The translations under genes and the position numbers were made by a program. The notes below the pieces were generated by a model that saw nothing but the letters and a program-made list of their open reading frames with translations, searched no databases and had not been told where the DNA came from. DNA of 64,000 nucleotides from Nocardioides islandensis (lineage in GTDB: Bacteria > Actinomycetota > Actinomycetes > Propionibacteriales > Nocardioidaceae): contig NZ_JADKPN010000001.1 in the NCBI RefSeq assembly GCF_015352455.1, positions 310,001-374,000 on the forward strand, given 5' to 3'. Each line of letters opens with the position of its first letter. The first letter of the stretch is position 1. This document shows positions 60,743 to 64,000 of the stretch, piece after piece.

Positions 60743-62659
60743 TCAGGACACCAGGTCGCGGACGAGGTCGTGCACCAGGTCGTAGCCGTGCTCGGTGAGG
60801 ATCGACTCCGCGTGGAACTGGATGCCGCGGTAGTGCGGCCCGCGCACGAGGTGGACGTCCCCGGTCTCGGGGTCCGCCTGCACCTCGACCCCGTCGGGGA
60901 CCGCGCGATCGCCCTGTCGAGCGACGAAGGTGTTGTAGAAGCCGACCCGCTCGGTGCGGCCGTCGATCTCGACCGGCGACTGCGTGCCCTGGAACACGAT
61001 GTCCTTGAAGCCGAGGTCGAGGCCGAGGTGGTGGCACAGCGCCTGGTGGCCGAGGCAGACGGCGAGGAACGGCTGCTCGCGCTCCATCAGGCGGGCGACG
61101 ACACCCCGCAGCACGGCCATCTTCGGGTCGTCGGCGTCGCGGGGGTCACCCGGGCCGGGACCGACGATCACGAGGTCGGCGGCGTCGAGGACGGGGTCGT
61201 GCGTCGCCGCGTCGTACTCGTCGTGCCGGATCACGCTGCTGGTCATCCCGAGCACGCCGAGGACGTGGCGCAGCATCTTGACGAAGTCGTCCTCGCCGTC
61301 GAGGACCACGACGTGCTTCCCCCGGAGCCGGGGGTCGGGGGGCGTGCCCTGCTGGTCGGTCAGCCAGAACCTGCTCAGTCGCCGGTTGCGGGCGTTCAGC
61401 GCGAGGAGGACGTCCTCGTCGTTGACCAGCTCGGCGACGTTCACGTCGGGCGCCTCGGGAGGTGCGACGAGCCCGAAGGCGCCCAGGATGCCGGCCGCCT
61501 TGGCGTGGGTCTCCGCGACCTCGTACGCCGGGTCGGAGTCGCGCACCAGCGTGGCCCCGGCGGTCACGGTGAGCCGTCCGTCCAGGTCGACGTCGGCGGT
61601 ACGGATGACGATCGGGCTGTCGACGACGGGCTCGCCCGCGTCGTCGCGGCCGAGGATGGCGAGCGCGGCGCCGTAGTACGCCCGGCCCTCGGTCTCGTAC
61701 TGCTTGATCAGCCGGCAGGCGTTCTCCACCGGCGAGCCCGTCACCGTGGCGGCGTACATGGTGTCCCGCAAGACCTCGCGCGGGTCTCTCGTCGTGCGGC
61801 CGGCGAGGAGGTACTCGGTGTGGATGAGGCGGCTCATCGGCTTGAGGAACGGCCCGAGCACCTGGCCGCCCTCGGTGCAGATGTCGCACATCATCTTCAG
61901 CTCCTCGTCGACGACCATGAAGAGCTCGTAGATCTCCTTCTCGTCGTGGAGGAAGTCGAGGAGGCGGGGCTTGAGCGGCCCTTCGCCTCCCAGGCGGAAG
62001 GTGCCGCTGATGGGGTTCATGCGCACGTCGCCGCCGTGGACCGTCACGTGGCGCTCGGGGCTGGCGCCGATGAGGTACCGGTCGCCGGTGAAGAAGACGA
62101 AGGTCCAGTACGCGCCGCGCTCGCGCTCGAGCAGCCGCTTGAAGACCGCGAGCGCCTTGTCGGCACCCCAGTCCTCGATCGTCGCGCGGTAGTGCCGGCC
62201 GATGACCAGGTTCGCGCCCTCGCCCTGGCCGATCTCGTCCTTGATGACGGTCTCGACGAGCTTGGCGTACTCCGTGTCGTCGATGTCGAACCCGCCGCGG
62301 TCGCTCAGCACGACGGGGACGTCGTCGATCGCCTCGATCACCTCGGCGACGGAGAACTCCCGCTCGGACGCGACGTCCACGACGACCAGCGGCGTACCGT
62401 CGTCGTGCGCCTCGAACCCCCGCTCCCGCACCTGGCGGAAGGGGATCGCGAGCAGCCGGTCGGCGATGTGGTCGCTCTCCGGGACACCGGTCTCGAGCTC
62501 GACGTCCAGGATCGACTCGACGACCCGCCGCGTCCCCCCGACCAGCCCGACCGTGTCCCGGTCCCCCGCCCGCGTCGACCGCCGGATGATCGCCCACGCC
62601 TCGTGCCCCCGGAGCGCCTCGATGGCTTCCCGGGCACCGCTCACGTGGACCTCCGACAT
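60743..62659 (-). CDS. PhzE-like fused chorismate aminase/glutamine amidotransferase
   Basis: A 638-residue enzyme with a chorismate-binding half (about 1-410) and a class I glutamine amidotransferase half (about 430-638, Cys in A-V-C-L-G-H-Q near 545, His-Glu in Q-F-H-A-E-S near 620). The first half shares PhzE-type segments: G-A-S-P-E-R-H, M-N-P-I-S-G-T, M-V-V-D-E-E-L-K-M-M, and T-V-T-G-S-P-V-E-N-A. PhzE makes 2-amino-2-deoxyisochorismate for phenazines; related enzymes make anthranilate. No phzABDFG genes are adjacent, so the product is open. The amidotransferase is fused at the C-terminus, the TrpEG/PhzE order. Confidence 0.82.
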   Translation of the reverse strand: MSEVHVSGAREAIEALRGHEAWAIIRRSTRAGDRDTVGLVGGTRRVVESILDVELETGVPESDHIADRLLAIPFRQVRERGFEAHDDGTPLVVVDVASEREFSVAEVIEAIDDVPVVLSDRGGFDIDDTEYAKLVETVIKDEIGQGEGANLVIGRHYRATIEDWGADKALAVFKRLLERERGAYWTFVFFTGDRYLIGASPERHVTVHGGDVRMNPISGTFRLGGEGPLKPRLLDFLHDEKEIYELFMVVDEELKMMCDICTEGGQVLGPFLKPMSRLIHTEYLLAGRTTRDPREVLRDTMYAATVTGSPVENACRLIKQYETEGRAYYGAALAILGRDDAGEPVVDSPIVIRTADVDLDGRLTVTAGATLVRDSDPAYEVAETHAKAAGILGAFGLVAPPEAPDVNVAELVNDEDVLLALNARNRRLSRFWLTDQQGTPPDPRLRGKHVVVLDGEDDFVKMLRHVLGVLGMTSSVIRHDEYDAATHDPVLDAADLVIVGPGPGDPRDADDPKMAVLRGVVARLMEREQPFLAVCLGHQALCHHLGLDLGFKDIVFQGTQSPVEIDGRTERVGFYNTFVARQGDRAVPDGVEVQADPETGDVHLVRGPHYRGIQFHAESILTEHGYDLVHDLVRDLVS

Positions 62660-62713
62660 GGCCAGACCCTACTTCCGCCTTCCTGCGGTGGAGGTCTCGT
62701 CCCGGGTCCTGGC

Positions 62714-62780
62714 GGGGTAGTCCGGTGTGAATGGGCTGTCACGGACGCCCTTTCACGACCCAAACGCACCGGACTATCCC
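62714..62780. repeat. 67-bp palindromic repeat, left copy
   Basis: Starts GGGGTAGTCCGGTGTGAATG and ends with GCACCGGACTATCCC; the ends are complementary over about 20 bp. It lies between divergent genes, in the upstream region of the nuclease-like gene. Bases 62781-62886, between it and that start, hold no further motif I recognise. An equal-length copy with the same ends but a different middle is at 63928. Confidence 0.8.
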
Positions 62781-62886
62781 GACGGCGCGGAGCCCACATC
62801 TCATTCACAGGTCGCGTTCCGGTTCCTGTTTCCACAGGTGACGGGAGAGGGCGGTTCGGCGCGAGCGTCTCGGCGCATGAGAAGGC

Positions 62887-63921
62887 ATGGCTCATCGGTG
62901 GGACCCGTGGTGCGAACGCCCCAGCGGGCTCGTGGCCCCGGTGCGGGTCGACCCGACGGGAACAACGGGTCCGACGCGTGGTCAGGCGCGCGGACCGAGC
63001 TGGCGGCAGACATCACCTGGGAAGTACGTGCGCGTGGACGTGGACGGCTCGATCGTGGAGCAACGGATCCTCGAGCAGGCGGGGCGGATCCAGGGGTACG
63101 GCGCCGTGACGGCGTGGGGCGCGTTGCGTTGGCACGGTGCGACGTTCTTCGACGGGACGTCCGAAGGCGGGACGATCGAGCTGCCCGTACCGCTGAACTC
63201 GCACACCAAGCTCAACGCCGATCCGCGGTTCACCATGACCCAGGAGCAGCTCGCACCGACCGAGTGGTCCGTGGTCGATGGCATACCGGTCGCGACGATC
63301 CAGCGAGCCCTGTTCGACGAGGTACGCCGGCGGCCGAGTGTCCGTGAGGCGGCCAATGCGATCTCGATGACCGCCGCCGCCCGGCTCACCTCTCGACACC
63401 TGTTCGCCCTGTACGTCGCCCAGCGACACGCCTGGACGGGCGTACCTCACGCGCGCATGGCCGTCGCCCTCGCGCACGACGAGTGCAGGTCTCCCCAAGA
63501 GTTCCGGATGCTTCTGGTGTGGAAGCTGGACGCCGACCTGCCACAGCCCCTGTGCAACCGCGAGGTCTACGACCTCGACGGGAGGTTGATCGGGATCCCG
63601 GACCTGTTCGACCCCGTCGCAGGACTCGCCGGCGAGTACCAAGGTGAGGACCACAAGGACGGCAAGCGTCACCGCGAGGACGTGGAGCGCGAGGAGCGCT
63701 TCCGCGACCACGGCATCGAGACCTTCGAGGTCGTCGGCGGAGAGCTCGGACGCCGCCAGTTCATCGCCGCCCGGATGCACCACGCCCGCGCCCGTGCGAA
63801 GTTCCTCCCGCCCGAGTCACGCGCCTGGACCCTCGAGACTCCTCCGTGGCGCACGCCGCCCGAGCCCCTCGACGCCTACCTCCACCGGATCGGCCGCGCC
63901 GACCAGCTGTGGCGCACCTGA
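62887..63921 (+). CDS. Nuclease-like protein with restriction-fold C-terminus
   Basis: A 344-residue protein. Residues 1-75 hold a small helical basic domain (G-P-T-R-G-Q, W-R-Q-T-S-P-G-K-Y), then an AbiEi-like middle (T-A-W-G-A-L-R-W-H-G near 77). The C-terminal 130 residues resemble Vsr/DUF559-type endonucleases: D-G-R-L-I-G-I-P-D, then E-Y-Q-G-E-D-H near 250, and R-H-R-E-D-V-E-R. The D...E-x-G pattern suits metal-dependent DNA cleavage. No partner gene lies downstream in the window. It is flanked on both sides by matching 67-bp palindromes, which suggests a mobile or repeat-associated cassette. Confidence 0.72.
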   Translation: MAHRWDPWCERPSGLVAPVRVDPTGTTGPTRGQARGPSWRQTSPGKYVRVDVDGSIVEQRILEQAGRIQGYGAVTAWGALRWHGATFFDGTSEGGTIELPVPLNSHTKLNADPRFTMTQEQLAPTEWSVVDGIPVATIQRALFDEVRRRPSVREAANAISMTAAARLTSRHLFALYVAQRHAWTGVPHARMAVALAHDECRSPQEFRMLLVWKLDADLPQPLCNREVYDLDGRLIGIPDLFDPVAGLAGEYQGEDHKDGKRHREDVEREERFRDHGIETFEVVGGELGRRQFIAARMHHARARAKFLPPESRAWTLETPPWRTPPEPLDAYLHRIGRADQLWRT

Positions 63922-63927
63922 AGTTCC

Positions 63928-63994
63928 GGGGTAGTCCGGTGTGAATGGGTCGCCGCGGGCCGTCGGGCACGACCCAAACACACCGGACTATCCC
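63928..63994. repeat. 67-bp palindromic repeat, right copy
   Basis: Same length as the copy at 62714. The first 22 bases are identical and the last 27 differ at one base; the middle is different. It begins 7 bp after the nuclease-like gene's stop codon and has an extra TTCC/GGAA pair outside its ends. Confidence 0.8.
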
Positions 63995-64000
63995 GGAAAA

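Noticed and set aside
60743..62659. Housekeeping TrpE/TrpG fusion
   Set aside because: The internal segments match PhzE-type enzymes better than TrpE; kept only as an alternative product assignment.
63281..63289. GCATACCGG identical to the BTAD repeats at 5829-5870
   Set aside because: It is a single copy inside the nuclease-like coding sequence, with no second copy at 11-bp spacing, so chance or codon use explains it.

Overview
The window is very GC-rich, densely coded, actinobacterial chromosome. Third-position G/C bias, many GTG starts, four-base GTGA/ATGA overlaps, WXG100 proteins, an MprAB-type two-component pair, a DesA3-type desaturase with its reductase, and BTAD (SARP-like) regulators all fit Nocardioides or a close relative in Nocardioidaceae. 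That assignment is inference from gene content. I see no rRNA, tRNA, CRISPR array or complete insertion sequence, and no gap over 300 bases lacks a gene.

Layout. 1-5.7 kb: a PLP-dependent decarboxylase cut by the window edge, ACC deaminase, an ATP-grasp protein overlapping an AlaX editing protein, phosphoglucomutase and a YCII protein. 5.7-18.8 kb: a regulatory region with two large BTAD ATPase regulators. The first (6381-10658) joins a SARP-type DNA-binding head to a STAND ATPase, one membrane helix and a WD40 propeller, and lies beside a small exported protein gene. The second (14565-17891) is bracketed by a hemerythrin gene and a small membrane-protein gene. Both regulators have 7-bp direct repeats at 11-bp spacing next to them. 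Between them lie an epoxide hydrolase/WYL-regulator pair, a GyrI-like protein and a pentapeptide-repeat protein. 18.9-24.5 kb: desaturase, its reductase, a PucR regulator, an amidohydrolase and a PPOX-fold protein. 24.6-26.7 kb: an overlapping four-gene type VII (ESX) toxin cassette of two WXG100 proteins, a polymorphic toxin and a probable immunity protein.

26.7-41.5 kb: PaaN aldehyde dehydrogenase, a NarL-type two-component system, a Ser/Thr kinase head-to-head with an ECF sigma factor and M1 peptidase lipoprotein, an epimerase, a fused acyl-CoA carboxylase carboxyltransferase, and the bkdABC branched-chain 2-oxoacid dehydrogenase operon. 41.6-54 kb: a TetR/hydrolase pair, a cation efflux protein, a secreted GH43-like protein, glutathionyl-hydroquinone reductase, HisC, VanZ, a DDAH-type amidinohydrolase/GntR pair, a membrane protein-LMW phosphatase-fructosamine kinase operon and an MFS/LysR pair. 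54-64 kb: MprAB, a secreted protein, pabBA, a lipoprotein sulfatase, a PhzE-like fused chorismate enzyme, and a nuclease-like gene flanked by two 67-bp palindromic repeats at the right edge.

Two themes recur. Several divergent regulator/enzyme pairs (WYL, PucR, TetR, GntR, LysR) have a visible palindromic operator between them. The chromosome also carries several families of long palindromic repeats, some inside coding sequence in frame. The strongest candidates for undescribed biology are the transmembrane BTAD-STAND-WD40 regulator with its exported neighbour, the hemerythrin-linked BTAD regulon, the palindrome-flanked nuclease gene, and the ESX toxin with an unassigned C-terminal tip.
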